Part shown: in pieces, positions 29,648 to 40,149 of the stretch
How the letters are laid out: each line of letters starts with the position of its first letter
Numbering within the stretch: the first letter of the stretch is position 1
From: Saitoella complicata NRRL Y-17804
Taxonomy: Eukaryota > Ascomycota > Saitoellomycetes > Saitoellales > Saitoellaceae
Direction of reading: 5' to 3'
DNA: 64,000 nucleotides
NCBI RefSeq assembly: GCF_001661265.1
Contig: NW_017566994.1
Location: 62,001 to 126,000 of the forward strand
Position numbers and translations under genes: made by a program
Notes under the pieces: generated by a model
Databases searched by the model: none
What the model was told of the DNA's origin: nothing
Seen by the model: only the letters and a program-made list of their open reading frames with translations

Positions 29648-31237
29648 ATGTCTGATCCATTCTTCGCCTCCACTCGCAAGCGCAAGAGGCCGGCAAAGGT
29701 CACCTCTCGTGTGCCTCGAGACAATGCACCGGCACCGGCTGGCCGTCGAGGCGGCCGTGGGCAGGAAGAGGAACAGGTTGACGATGATGCGGATATGGGC
29801 GCCGAGGATATTGATGATATGGATTTGGAGCACAGACGGGGAGACGATGACATGGAGGAGAGTGAGGATGATAAGGATGAGACGGCGGCGGAGAAGCGGT
29901 TAAGGTTGGCGCAGCGGTACTTGGAACAGGTTCAGGATGAGGTGGATGAGGGCGGTTTCAACGCAGAGGACGTGGATCGGGATTACCTGGCTGAGCGTCT
30001 TCAGGAGGATGTTGCGGAGAGCAAGGGACGGGTTTACAGACATGTCAGCTCCGCCTACGATTTCTCGACACCAACCCAAGTGGGACACGCACGGAACCCT
30101 ATGTCGACGATCACCTCGGTTGCAATGAAGCTGCCTTATATGTACACCTCGGCCAAGGACGGATCGGTAGCGAAGTGGGATCTTTCGAGCCCGACGGAGC
30201 CGAAGAGGGTGAGGACTGTTCGCAAGGGTCGCAAAGGTGATGAGACGTTTGAGGGGCATACTCAGGATGTGTTGTCTGTGGCGGTCAGTGGAGATGGCAG
30301 ATGGGTTGCGTCGGCTGGTTGCGACAAGTGCATCGTCGTCCGTTCAACGGATGACCTGTCCTTCGCCAAGATCTTCCGCCATCACCGCGACACTGTTTAT
30401 TCTCTCGCCTTCCGCAGAGGTACGAACACCATGTACAGTGCCAGTGCCGACAGAACGGTGAAGCACTGGGATTTGTCTGGAATGACTTATGTCGAGACAC
30501 TCTTCGGTCACCAGGACGGCATTGTGGACATTGCTGCGCTTGCTCAGGAGCGTTGTATCTCTGTGGGAGCTCGGGATAGGACTGCTCGTGTGTGGAAAAT
30601 CGTAGAGGAGACTCAGCTTGTGCTCCGTGGTGATGGTCCGGGAGAGGGCAAGAAGCGAAAGCAGCGTGAGGGTCCGAACGGAGAGATTTTGGATTACTCG
30701 CATACTGAGGGTAGCATGGACACCGTTGCGCAAGTGGATGAGGAGCATTTCCTTACCGGATCCGACAACGGGTCTATTTCGCTGTGGACGCTGCAGAAGA
30801 AGAAGGCGCAGTTTACCTGGCCCACTGCACACGGCCTCGATGAGCAATTGAAGCCAGAGGAGCACTCCGCCGAGGTGGAGCCATCTGCGGAAGCTCCCGC
30901 ACCGAGGCAGCCTAGATGGATTACGGCTCTTGCGTCTTTGCCGTACTCTGATGTCTTCGTGTCTGGATCATGGGATGGATTTGTCCGTGTATGGAGAATT
31001 ACTCCTGGTATGAAGACAATCGAGCCCATCACCGCTCTGCCAGTCGGCCCTGGAGTAGTCAACTCGCTGGAGATTGATGAGACTGGTCCAAGAGGGTCTG
31101 AAACCATTACCATTGTTGCTGGTGTCGGTCAGGAGCATAGGTTGGGTCGTTGGAAGAAGGTCAAGAAGGCGAAGAACGGAGTTGTGGTGTTCACCATCAA
31201 GAAGGGAGGTGCCACCTCTGTTGACGATGAGAACTGA
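29648..31237 (+). CDS. RRP9: U3 snoRNP protein Rrp9 (U3-55K)
   Basis: A 529-residue single-exon protein. It begins with a basic nuclear-signal region (MSDPFFASTRKRKRPAK) and a long acidic stretch (to about residue 85), then EKRLRLAQRYLEQVQDEV, a family-typical helix. Seven or so WD40 blades follow, for example FEGHTQDVLSVAVSGDGRWV, HRDTVYSLAFRRGTNTMYSA and HQDGIVDIAALAQERCIS. Rrp9 binds the box B/C motif of U3 snoRNA and is needed for early 18S rRNA processing in the nucleolus. Confidence 0.95.
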   Translation: MSDPFFASTRKRKRPAKVTSRVPRDNAPAPAGRRGGRGQEEEQVDDDADMGAEDIDDMDLEHRRGDDDMEESEDDKDETAAEKRLRLAQRYLEQVQDEVDEGGFNAEDVDRDYLAERLQEDVAESKGRVYRHVSSAYDFSTPTQVGHARNPMSTITSVAMKLPYMYTSAKDGSVAKWDLSSPTEPKRVRTVRKGRKGDETFEGHTQDVLSVAVSGDGRWVASAGCDKCIVVRSTDDLSFAKIFRHHRDTVYSLAFRRGTNTMYSASADRTVKHWDLSGMTYVETLFGHQDGIVDIAALAQERCISVGARDRTARVWKIVEETQLVLRGDGPGEGKKRKQREGPNGEILDYSHTEGSMDTVAQVDEEHFLTGSDNGSISLWTLQKKKAQFTWPTAHGLDEQLKPEEHSAEVEPSAEAPAPRQPRWITALASLPYSDVFVSGSWDGFVRVWRITPGMKTIEPITALPVGPGVVNSLEIDETGPRGSETITIVAGVGQEHRLGRWKKVKKAKNGVVVFTIKKGGATSVDDEN

Positions 31238-31496
31238 GTAGATGGATAGTATCTTCGTAGTTGTTTCGGCGCATTTTGGGCATTATCATCGCATTTTTAA
31301 GAATTATGGAGAATTGGATCGTCAACGCAAAAATCCTTCTCCTTATGCTTGTCTGTACAGTGATTGCACGTCATGCCTTCAGTGCAAGTACCGGTGAAAC
31401 CCATACATGTACATACATATGCCTCGGTGGCAGCTTAAGCTTTGTACCATCGCCGTTGTTGCGTTGATCTGCGTCACGGTGACAACCCCAACCTTC

Positions 31497-32456
31497 ATGC
31501 TTCGGAGGGCCCTTCGAACTTTCACACATATCCGCCCCTTCAGCACACAGTCCATGACGAAAACGCTTTTCTTCTGTGATTGGGATGAGACAATCACCAA
31601 GAGTAAGCCTACCAGCCCGCCGGTACCGACGGACCTGATCTGATCGTATGAACCAATAGGTGATACACTGGGGCTGATCGCCGATGCCGCATACACTCAA
31701 CCAGACATCTCTCCGGAGATGCCACCGTGGTCATATTTTGGCGAGACATACCTTGCTGACCTCGATAAGCATGAGAAGGCGTACGGGCCACGGGACACGA
31801 TCGAGAAGCAGTTCGACTACCTGAGTAAGATGGGGCCAATCGAGATTGCCTCAGTCACCCGAGTCGAGAACTCCGGCCTCTTTAAGGGTGTTCCTGTTGA
31901 GGCAGTCAGAGAGCAATCGAAGAACGCGAGGGCAAGAACGGGTTGGTGGGAGTTTGCGCAGAGGTTACAGCGAGACTCGGATGTCGGTGATGTAAAAGTC
32001 ATCATTGTGTCTGTGAACTGGTCCAAGACGTTCATTGAGACGTTTCTTGCGAAGGGTAGGGTACACGATATGTTGTTCGAGGTGTACGCTAATGAAGTGA
32101 TGATGGACGAGAATGGGAAGGGGACGGGTGCGTTGAGCAAGAAGTTGGATAAGGGCATTAGGACTGGGATGGATAAGCTGAGAGTGATGAAGGAGATTAT
32201 GGAGAGGGAAGGAGGTAGGGAGGGCAAGAAGGTGATCTATGCTGGAGATAGTAACACGGATCTGCCATGCCTGCTTGAGGCGGACATTGGAGTTGTCCTT
32301 GGTCGAAGCGGAAGTTTGGCGAAGACCTGCCAGAATTTGGGCATTGAGATCCATGAGGGGTTAGACGGGTGCAATCTGGAGCGGGCAAAGGACAGGCATG
32401 TATTTTATAGGATAGACGACTGGACGACAGTACTCGATAAAGGTTTACTTGATTAG
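31497..32456 (+). CDS. HAD-superfamily phosphatase with probable mitochondrial presequence
   Basis: Two exons, 31497-31602 and 31660-32456 (57-nt intron), 300 residues. The nucleophile motif I is FFCDWDETIT, shortly followed by DTLGLIADAAY; motif II is VIIVSVNWSKTF; motif III/IV is KVIYAGDSNTDLPCLLEAD. The order fits the MtnX-like/UPF0655 group of small-molecule phosphatases (yeast cold-tolerance protein Cto1 is probably a relative). The N-terminus, MLRRALRTFTHIRPFSTQS, is Arg-rich without acids, as in mitochondrial import signals; an internal Met just before TKTLFF could give a cytosolic form. The substrate is unknown. Confidence 0.85.
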
Positions 32457-32556
32457 TAATGCAGTCTAAGCATTCTTCATCACTCTCTCTATCTCACACA
32501 TGCAACCGAAGAATCCAGCTCCTCGTATTTTTAGTAATCATACAATCATACCCGCT

Positions 32557-33678
32557 TTATGCAAATCCCTCTATTTCTTCGGCCAAATCCTCGGCTTCGA
32601 CTTCTGCGAGAACGTCACGGAGTAGATATAGAACATTCTTCGCGCCCCGGAAGATATTGTCATCTCGGCCTGCCCCAGGCAACCATTTGGCGTGAGCAAA
32701 ATCAATCAATCTCAGCTCTATGACTTTCTTGATTTCTTCTTCCTCGTCCTCTTCTATTTCTTCCTCAGAATGTGTTCCTTCGCTGTCACTCGGAGGGTAT
32801 AGTTCCTCATTGATGACCTTCTTTGCTTCTTCGGCAATGGCTTCGCTTAATGCACCTGCATCACCTTCGTAAATGAAAAGTAACGAACAGGAGAACATAC
32901 GCAGCTCCTCTTCGTTGAGGGCAGCGATGATGAGTTCGACGTCCTCCACAAAACGGCTAAGGATAAGGGGTGTTTGCGTTGGCAGCAGTCTCGCAGAAAA
33001 GAATTGTCGGAGGGCAGCGGGAAGGGTCAATGCAGTCAGAGACTTGCCGTAGGATTTCGGAAAGACCTCAAAAGAACACTGTTCGGCGCGCCAGACCTAT
33101 ACGTCCAAATTAACTGGGGAGTTCCGCGAAAGTAGGGGTGTTTATAAACCCACGCGCATTCCGGTGATCCGCATTCCCATGACACCGCTTGTGGTATTTC
33201 GCGATACCTGCTCCATCCTTGCCTGTTTCTCTGGCGTTGCATCGTCCGCCCACAGCCGTGATCCCAACTTGATGTCCATGACACAAGGGCGCTTGAAGCC
33301 GTTGGTCAAGTTCTCCAGTACGACAGCTTGCTCTAGCTTCTTGTTCGGCCGGCCTCCGCCGCCTTTATCGTCCTCTATCGCCGGTATTGATGCCTCCTCG
33401 GGGATCATTTCTCTTGATACGTTTTCGGGTAGACCGAGCTGTAATGACCCCATGTATGCGGGCATCCATTCGCGTAATTCGGGGTGATTGACGGACTCGT
33501 CGTAGAATCGCACCTCGGTCTTCGTGCAGGGCTTGATCAGCAACAATCCGGTATCATCCTCGAGCAGACCTTCGTGCCCAGCGACCTGCGATTCGAAGGG
33601 CGATGCATGCGATAGGACCGAATAGGTATATTGCCGCTCCTGTAACTGCGGTCGTTGCTGCTGTTGTCTGTCCTCCAT
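32557..33678 (-). CDS. IPK2: Inositol polyphosphate multikinase (Arg82/Ipk2 family)
   Basis: Two exons, 33154-33678 and 32557-33096 (57-nt intron, GTGGGT...GTATAG), 354 residues. The family signature PCVMDIKLGSRLW (PxxxDxKxG) is at about residue 131, followed by the TSGVMGMRITGMRVW core that the splice completes. The C-terminal metal and ATP motif is LRLIDFAHAKW. The enzyme phosphorylates IP3 and IP4, making precursors of inositol pyrophosphates. An acidic insert (EEEIEEDEEEE) precedes the IDFAH motif, as in yeast Arg82. It is divergent from PAN1, with 199 bases between ATGs. Confidence 0.93.
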
Positions 33679-33877
33679 TGATCTCTCCTGCTCGTCGTCT
33701 GGAGTTGTGCGGGGTGTCTGAGCGTACCACCGGGGAACGTAAGCGTCGGGTTCTGCAGTGCGTCGTCGGTTTCTGTTCCGCTGAGTTAATTCGCACCCCC
33801 TGGGTTAAATATTAACTGGCTTTCCCCTCCGCAGCCCGTCCAACCGTCGGAACGCTACACCACGATCAACATCTACA

Positions 33878-36800
33878 ATGTACAACCCTAATGCCCTTAG
33901 AGGCCCCTCTGGCCAATATGGGCAACAGCAAAGCTATGGTTATCAGCAACAACAGCAACAACCCCAGGGTTATCCCGGGCAGCAGCAGATGCAGCAACCG
34001 ATGCAAGTTCAACATACAGGGTTAATGGCCCCGCAGCCGTCATCTGGCTTTCAGTCGCAGCTCGGACCTCAGCCTACAAGCTTCCAAGCTCAACTTGGGG
34101 CGCAGCCCACCGGGTTTCAGTCCCTCCAAAGTCAGTCTACCAGCTTTTCTCCACAAGGTACCGGCCTCGGTGGTGGTATGATGCAGCCCCAACCTACGGG
34201 TTTCTTTGCGGGTGGGAACATGTCGACCTTCCAGCAGCAGACTCCGAATGCACAACCCTTTGCACCTCAGCCTACCGGCTTTGTTCCTCAGCAGAAGCCG
34301 ACTCCGGCACCGGCGTCCCAGCCCGCCGCTGCCAAGATTCCCAACTTGCGCTTGTCCTTTATCACTGCGGCCGATCAGGCCAAGTTTGAGCAGCTCTTCA
34401 AGTCCGCTGCGGGATCTGAAGCTGCACTTTCAGGGGATAAATGCAAGGAGATCTTGCTGAGGTCGAAGTTGCCGCCCACCACTCTTCAAAAGATCTGGGC
34501 TATCTCTGATACTACAAAGTCTGGACAGCTTATGTTCCCTGAGTTTGCAGTTGCGATGTATCTCTGCAACCTTGGGTTGACCAACAGACCTGTCCCAGAT
34601 GCATTGCCTGAGCGCGTCCGCAACGAAGTTACCAGTATGATCGACCGCATTGTCGAGATGATTCCTGATTTGCAGATGGAGCAGCCTCCTCCGTTACCTA
34701 AGCGACCGAGTGCTTCGTTTGATAGGCACCCTAACGCTCCCGACTTCTTCTCTTCCAGCCCTTCAGTCAGCCCAGCGGCAACGGGCACGCCTCAAATCAA
34801 CATTCAGCCCACCGGTGGCAGTACGCTGTCTCAATTGTCAAACCTGAACCCTCAGCCGACTGGTTTCCAGCTACAGTCATCGAGTTTGCTCTCACAACCC
34901 ACTGGTTTTGCTCAGCCTATCGCGCAACCTCAGCTCGGTTCGCAGCCTATTGGGTTCCTTGGCTCTAACCTTGCTCCTCAACCCACCGGCTTCCAGTCTC
35001 AGACGACGGGCATGGCGCCCTTGCAGTCCCAGCCTACAGGTCGTCCTGGACAGTGGGGTTACATTAACGGCCCAGCTGGTGGCCTTGCTGGTATGGACAT
35101 GCTCTCGTCACGACTTATGCCGCAGCAAGGTCTTGACGCCGGTTCTTTTACTACAGCAGGTTTGCAGGGTAACGCGACTATCCCCTGGTCCGTGACTAAG
35201 GACGAGAAGAAGATTTACGATAACATTTTCAATGCCTGGGATGGCATGAACCGTGGCTTTATTAGCGGTGAAACTGCTATCGAGGTGTTTGGACAGTCTG
35301 GACTGCCGAGGGAGGACCTCGAGCGTATCTGGACTTTGGCTGATGCTGGAGACAGAGGAAAGTTGAACAAGGATGAGTTTGCGGTCGCACTTCATCTGAT
35401 TTACCGCAAGCTCAACGGTTACGACATCCCGGCACGTCTTCCTGCTGAACTCCTTCCGCCGTCCCACCGCAATATTACGGATTCTATTTCCCAGATGAAG
35501 GGTTACCTTCGTAATGACGCTTCTTCTCGTAGGGCCGTCGGTGGGTTGCAACCCCAGGCTACTGGTGTGAGCTACATGAAGAGCCGCTCGCTCCGCGGTA
35601 GTGACGATCAGCCTTTGAAGAAGGATGCTACTGTCTACAAGCACGACGACGATGACAGTGCCTACGTCTCTAGCGCTCGTCGCCGCACTGGTCGCGGTAC
35701 TGACAGCCCTGCTTCTCGTGAAAGGAGTCCTAGTCCAACGCCCACTGAGTCAACTAGCAGACTTGATCGCTTGGACCAGTTGCGGAAGCGCATCAGGGAG
35801 AAGGAGATCTTGTTGGATGCCATTGATATCCGTGACGAGGACTCTCATGAGGCTGATTCAGTCCTTGACCGCAGGGACCGTGATGAGGCTGATGAGCTCT
35901 ATCGCCGTCTCCGCAGGATTCAAGAGGATATTGAGCGTCACCCTAACTCTGCTACTCGTAATCTCGATTCTAGCGCTGAGAAGCGTGCTCTCGCCAGGCA
36001 GTTGCAGAACTTCTCTGACCGTTTGCCCGAACTTGCGAGCAAGATCCGCAGCGTGGAGAAGAAAATTGCTGACGCGAAGCTTGAGTTGTTCAAGTTGAAG
36101 GATGCGAAGGCTAACCCGAACTCAAGTCCACCCATCACCGGAACTGGGCCTAATGGTCAGGTCACGGAAGCTGATAGGCGTAAGGCAAAAGCAGCGGCCA
36201 TGCTGAAGGCTCGTATGGCAGCCCTGACGGGCGGTCCGGCTCCTCCTACAGATGATGGCGGCGAGGCTGCTGCACAAAGGCTGAGTGCCGAGCAAGAAAC
36301 CCTTGAGAGGCAGCGCGAAAGCAATGAGAGAATGATTCAGGGCATTGTCGAGAGTGCTGATCAGCTTAAATCTGACCTTGAACGTGCATTGTTGTCCAGC
36401 AACACCGATGGTACTCAAGGCGAGCACGAGCGTCGCAGATGGGAAGAAGGTCTCGGAGTCGAGGACGAAGTTCGTGACTTCATTCTCGACTTGCAGAGGC
36501 AGAGTAGGTCCGGTGTGTCCAGGTCAGCTGCGAGAGAGCCCTCGTCTGATGCTAGCAGATATGACGCTCCACAGAAGACCTACGGTAGCTCCGAGCCTGC
36601 CACTGTCCCAGCGGCGGCTCCTACATCGGCGAAGCCCGCTGCTCCCCAAGGTACTGAGGATCGCGCTGCATGGCTCAAGGCAGAGGCCGAGCGCCGTATG
36701 GCTGAACGCTTGGCCGCTCTCGGCATTCGTCCCGTCTCCACCGCGACTACCCGACCCGCAGCTGACCCTACCTCTGAGCGCATTGAGCGTGAGCGAAAGG

Positions 36801-38089
36801 AGGCTGAGGAGCGTGCTCGACGTGCAGAAGCCGAGGACAAGAAACGAGAGGAGGCCCGCCAGCAGCGCATCACTCACGAACGAGGGGGGCCAGTAGCTAC
36901 CCCTGAGGTTCCTCGTGAGGTTGCTCAATCCGAGCCTCAGGCAGACAAGCACGCAGAAGAGGTTGCCTTGAAGGCCGCCCAGGACGATCAGGAGGCGCAC
37001 AGGCATGCTTTGGAAGAGCAGGAACGCCGCGAAGAGGAAGAACTCATGCGCGAGAAGCAAGCTCAAGAGGAGCGTATGCAGAAGTTGAAAGAGCAAGTCG
37101 AGGCCGGAAAGATGAGGAAAGCAGAGGAAGCTAAGAGGCGTGAGGCTGCCAGGCAGGAGATTAACGAGCGTGAGCAGCGTTTGGCTGCTATGCGTGCTGA
37201 GGTGGAAGCCAGGAAGGCTGAAGAAGAGAGACTCCAAAGGGAGATGGAAGCTTTAGAGGTCGAGTCATCATCGGACGATGGTGGTTATGAGCATACTCCT
37301 GCAGAGCTTTCTTCGCCTTCTACCTCGGCTCCTCCACCGCCTGCGGCTCCTCCCGCTCCTCCCGCTCCTCAAGATGTTCCTCCTCCCGCACCCGCGGCAC
37401 CGGCTGTAGCCCAGGCTCCAGTCTCTACGAACCCGTTCCATCGTGCAGGTGCTGCGAGTCAAAGCACTGCCTCTGTCGTGTCGCCCACCAATGACAGTGG
37501 TTCCACCAACCCATTCTTCCGCCTTGCTGGACAGGCAAATACCTCGTCTTTGACTTCCCAGAGTACCGCGAGCAACCTTACCGTACCTGAGATGAAGCGT
37601 GGCCACTCGCGTGACAGCTCTGATGACTGGGATGTCGTTCAAAACGACGAGGGTGACTCGAGTTCTGATGACGATGATGTCCCTGCTGGGCGCAATCCGG
37701 CGCATTTGGCTTCCCTCCTATTTGGTTCCATGGGCATTCCTCAGCGAGCCGTTGCTTCGCCTGCTCCATCTTCCAAGTCGCCGCTGCCACAGGCGGAGGA
37801 GCCGCATGGTATCATTGCTACTATCTCCGAGGGCATTCACAGCGTGACCGATTCAATCTCTGGTGCTCTGGGCATGACGGGCTCACCTCCTCCTCCGCCG
37901 CCGCCACCTCCACCTATGGGTGGACCGCCGGGTCCACCTCCTCCTCCGCCTGGTAGCGCACCACCTCCTCCTGCTCCCATTGGAGATCGCAATGCTTTGC
38001 TTGGTCAGATTCAGACTGGTAGAGCTTTGCGGAAGGTTCAGACTAAGGACGCGAGCGGAGCTGCCGTAGCAGGCCGTGTTCTCAACTAG
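33878..38089 (+). CDS. PAN1: Pan1, endocytic actin-cytoskeleton scaffold
   Basis: A 1403-residue single-exon protein. Order: a Gln-rich N-terminus with PQPTGF repeats; EH domain 1 (about 153-260, FEQLFKSAAG...LQKIWAISDTTKSGQLMF); more repeats; EH domain 2 (about 435-535, DLERIWTLADAGDRGKLNKD); a coiled-coil charged region (about 620-760 and 970-1130); a Pro-rich tail; and a WH2-like actin-binding motif near 1370 (ALLGQIQTGRALRKVQ). Many repeats match LxxQxTG (LGAQPTG, LNPQPTG, LLSQPTG, LAPQPTG, LQSQPTG, LQPQATG), the Prk1/Ark1 phosphorylation site of yeast Pan1, so control by that kinase family is likely. Pan1 links coat, NPF-containing adaptors and Arp2/3 at cortical patches. Confidence 0.96.
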   Translation: MYNPNALRGPSGQYGQQQSYGYQQQQQQPQGYPGQQQMQQPMQVQHTGLMAPQPSSGFQSQLGPQPTSFQAQLGAQPTGFQSLQSQSTSFSPQGTGLGGGMMQPQPTGFFAGGNMSTFQQQTPNAQPFAPQPTGFVPQQKPTPAPASQPAAAKIPNLRLSFITAADQAKFEQLFKSAAGSEAALSGDKCKEILLRSKLPPTTLQKIWAISDTTKSGQLMFPEFAVAMYLCNLGLTNRPVPDALPERVRNEVTSMIDRIVEMIPDLQMEQPPPLPKRPSASFDRHPNAPDFFSSSPSVSPAATGTPQINIQPTGGSTLSQLSNLNPQPTGFQLQSSSLLSQPTGFAQPIAQPQLGSQPIGFLGSNLAPQPTGFQSQTTGMAPLQSQPTGRPGQWGYINGPAGGLAGMDMLSSRLMPQQGLDAGSFTTAGLQGNATIPWSVTKDEKKIYDNIFNAWDGMNRGFISGETAIEVFGQSGLPREDLERIWTLADAGDRGKLNKDEFAVALHLIYRKLNGYDIPARLPAELLPPSHRNITDSISQMKGYLRNDASSRRAVGGLQPQATGVSYMKSRSLRGSDDQPLKKDATVYKHDDDDSAYVSSARRRTGRGTDSPASRERSPSPTPTESTSRLDRLDQLRKRIREKEILLDAIDIRDEDSHEADSVLDRRDRDEADELYRRLRRIQEDIERHPNSATRNLDSSAEKRALARQLQNFSDRLPELASKIRSVEKKIADAKLELFKLKDAKANPNSSPPITGTGPNGQVTEADRRKAKAAAMLKARMAALTGGPAPPTDDGGEAAAQRLSAEQETLERQRESNERMIQGIVESADQLKSDLERALLSSNTDGTQGEHERRRWEEGLGVEDEVRDFILDLQRQSRSGVSRSAAREPSSDASRYDAPQKTYGSSEPATVPAAAPTSAKPAAPQGTEDRAAWLKAEAERRMAERLAALGIRPVSTATTRPAADPTSERIERERKEAEERARRAEAEDKKREEARQQRITHERGGPVATPEVPREVAQSEPQADKHAEEVALKAAQDDQEAHRHALEEQERREEEELMREKQAQEERMQKLKEQVEAGKMRKAEEAKRREAARQEINEREQRLAAMRAEVEARKAEEERLQREMEALEVESSSDDGGYEHTPAELSSPSTSAPPPPAAPPAPPAPQDVPPPAPAAPAVAQAPVSTNPFHRAGAASQSTASVVSPTNDSGSTNPFFRLAGQANTSSLTSQSTASNLTVPEMKRGHSRDSSDDWDVVQNDEGDSSSDDDDVPAGRNPAHLASLLFGSMGIPQRAVASPAPSSKSPLPQAEEPHGIIATISEGIHSVTDSISGALGMTGSPPPPPPPPPPMGGPPGPPPPPPGSAPPPPAPIGDRNALLGQIQTGRALRKVQTKDASGAAVAGRVLN

Positions 38090-38279
38090 GTGTCTTTAGG
38101 CAGATGATGTAGGGTAAAGGTTTTCATTTCAAAAACTCGTTGTTCTGCTAGTTCACTAATTCAAATGTATTCCCTTGGCAGCACTTGCATAACGGGACGC
38201 GCGGAACACCTTGACAATCACGATCGGCTGGCTTCCCTTGTGATCCTTCAGATGGGGTATTTTAACATCATGTCTTCGT

Positions 38280-38753
38280 TCACTCCTCCATCGCGTCCGC
38301 TACCGCACCCCTGAGCGCCCAAGATTCCTGAAACCTTGACTTGAGATCGTTGAGATGAACGATCAACGACTGACACGCGCTCATAATGGCGTCTTTTGGC
38401 TCGTGGCCTTCGGCTGTTTGCACGCGAAGAAAGAAGCTGTTATACAATTGCGGGTGGTTAACCTTGTATCCAGCAAAGATTACGTGCTCGTTCTGGAGTA
38501 GTTGTCTGCAATCCATATTAGTGATACATGTCAGGTATAGTAACATATGCAGCTTACGCTCTAAGCATGTTCCCCAGTGTATGATCTTCCTTGTCAAAAG
38601 TTACGGTGACTGTATTTGGTAGCTTCGAGTCTGGCTCGATCTTGAGTCTGCAAGGAGCCCATGTAAGCTTTCACCTAGGTAACTGAGGCGTTGTACGCAC
38701 TTGATCTCACCCGGCTCTGTGTAGAAAGTCTCGAAGCGGTCTGGCTGGTTCAT
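38280..38753 (-). CDS. RPB11: RNA polymerase II subunit Rpb11
   Basis: Three exons: 38701-38753, 38558-38647 and 38280-38505; 122 residues, the family length. Splicing gives [33 protein letters not shown], then [18 protein letters not shown] and [13 protein letters not shown], the alpha-like dimerisation core that pairs with Rpb3. The C-terminal helix ([16 protein letters not shown]) is complete. The whole protein lies in the Pol II core. It is divergent from the SDHAF3 gene with 208 bases between ATGs. Confidence 0.96.
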
Positions 38754-38961
38754 CTTGATTGCTGATGGTTGTGGTGGTGAACTGCCCAGGTGCTGCTGTA
38801 TACGGCATGTGCCGGCGGTGCTTCGTGGCACAGTGTGGCGCATGCCATACGTACGCTGTCAGGCTCGGCGGCGAAACGGAAGAGAAGTCAGAAAGGTCCT
38901 CGACATTTGTTACACCATCACCGGCCTGTTCCAGCACCGCGATTCTCAAAGTTCTTCAGAC

Positions 38962-39525
38962 ATGCGCTCCTCACTCGTTGCCCTTGCCAAAGCTCGCAGT
39001 ATCCGCCCTCCGCCGCCCGCTCTTCTTACAGCAATCCCTCTGTACCGCAAGATTCTGCGGGCGCATCGTCGCCTTCCAGTTGAGCAAAGATTACTTGGAG
39101 ATTCTTATGTGAAACAGGAGTTCAGGTTGCACAAGTGAGTGGTTACGCGTGGCTTCCTCGGAAGTTGCTGACCAAAGCAAAGAGACGTAGATAATCCTGC
39201 CTACGTTATCGGTTTCTTGTCGTCCTGGCAGGTGCGTTAGCTCTTAACCCTTCTTCCCATGACCCTTCTAACTCTTACCACCAGGCTTACTGCCAGGACA
39301 TTGAAGGCGACAGATGGCTGACTGCAAAGATTGATCAGCACAAAGTAGCCAAGCTCTCGAATGAACAATACGGACAGGTACGTCTACAATCTGCTCTGTT
39401 CGTTGTTTGTTGATTGCTCATGATGATTTCTTCAGCTTTATGAACTTATGAAGGCAAGCACGGGGCAAGAGGATGGTAGCCTGGAGGACATTGGTGCAGA
39501 GGAGATCGACATCAAGAAGAACTAA
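38962..39525 (+). CDS. SDH7: Succinate dehydrogenase assembly factor 3 (Acn9/Sdh7, LYR family)
   Basis: Four exons: 38962-39134, 39183-39231, 39285-39377 and 39436-39525; 134 residues. The LYR motif is in LLTAIPLYRKILRAHRRLP, followed by GDSYVKQEFRLHKDVDNPAY and FLSSWQAYCQDIEGD, which are diagnostic of this family. The N-terminus (MRSSLVALAKARSIR) fits mitochondrial import. The protein protects the iron-sulfur subunit of complex II during assembly in the matrix. Because the gene is cut into four small exons it is hard to see in a plain frame scan. Confidence 0.94.
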
Positions 39526-40149
39526 ATTTGTGATGCGACGTTACAACTTGTACGATATATTGAACGAGCGTGGATCGTGTGACTGTTAAATCGGCAATCG
39601 TCATATCATTTCATTATATTGCTATCAGGATATTGGGTAGAGACGTCGTTTGAGTGAGCTGATCACTTAGATAGACATTCAATGACAACCAGAAACTCGT
39701 GACATTCTGCTACACAATACAAGGATACATATGTTATTGGCCAGTTCAGAGAGGAGCTGGATGGCCTGGGGCTCGTGATCGCGTACGATCTAGGCCAACA
39801 TCTGTATGCACGTGCTACTCGGCAAATGCGCTTTAGGTGTAATCGTCGTTACCCGCTAGCGCCGATGTGCGTATGAGGATTGCCTATTGCGGCAGACGAA
39901 AGGACTACGCGCGACTGTCACCAAAAAACGTCACCGACTGTCCGAATGCCTCTTTGGGCAGCTGCAGCTTGGCTCAAAGGATGCCGTCCGTCTTTTTGAC
40001 CTGCAATTTTCCAAGCCTCTACACTTCCTCCTCCTCTAACCAACTTACCCACAAACCACAACTCTGAACATTCTCTGAAAATATACTCTTTCACCAAAGT
40101 CTATCATCACTACTACAAACAACTTATCCTCGAAAACTATTTCCCAGTC
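39526..40149. other. Intergenic, SDHAF3 to orphan gene
   Basis: A 624-base gap with the 3' flank of SDHAF3 and a CT- and CAA-rich leader (about 40010-40149) before the next ATG. No frame, repeat or RNA gene could be supported. Confidence 0.5.
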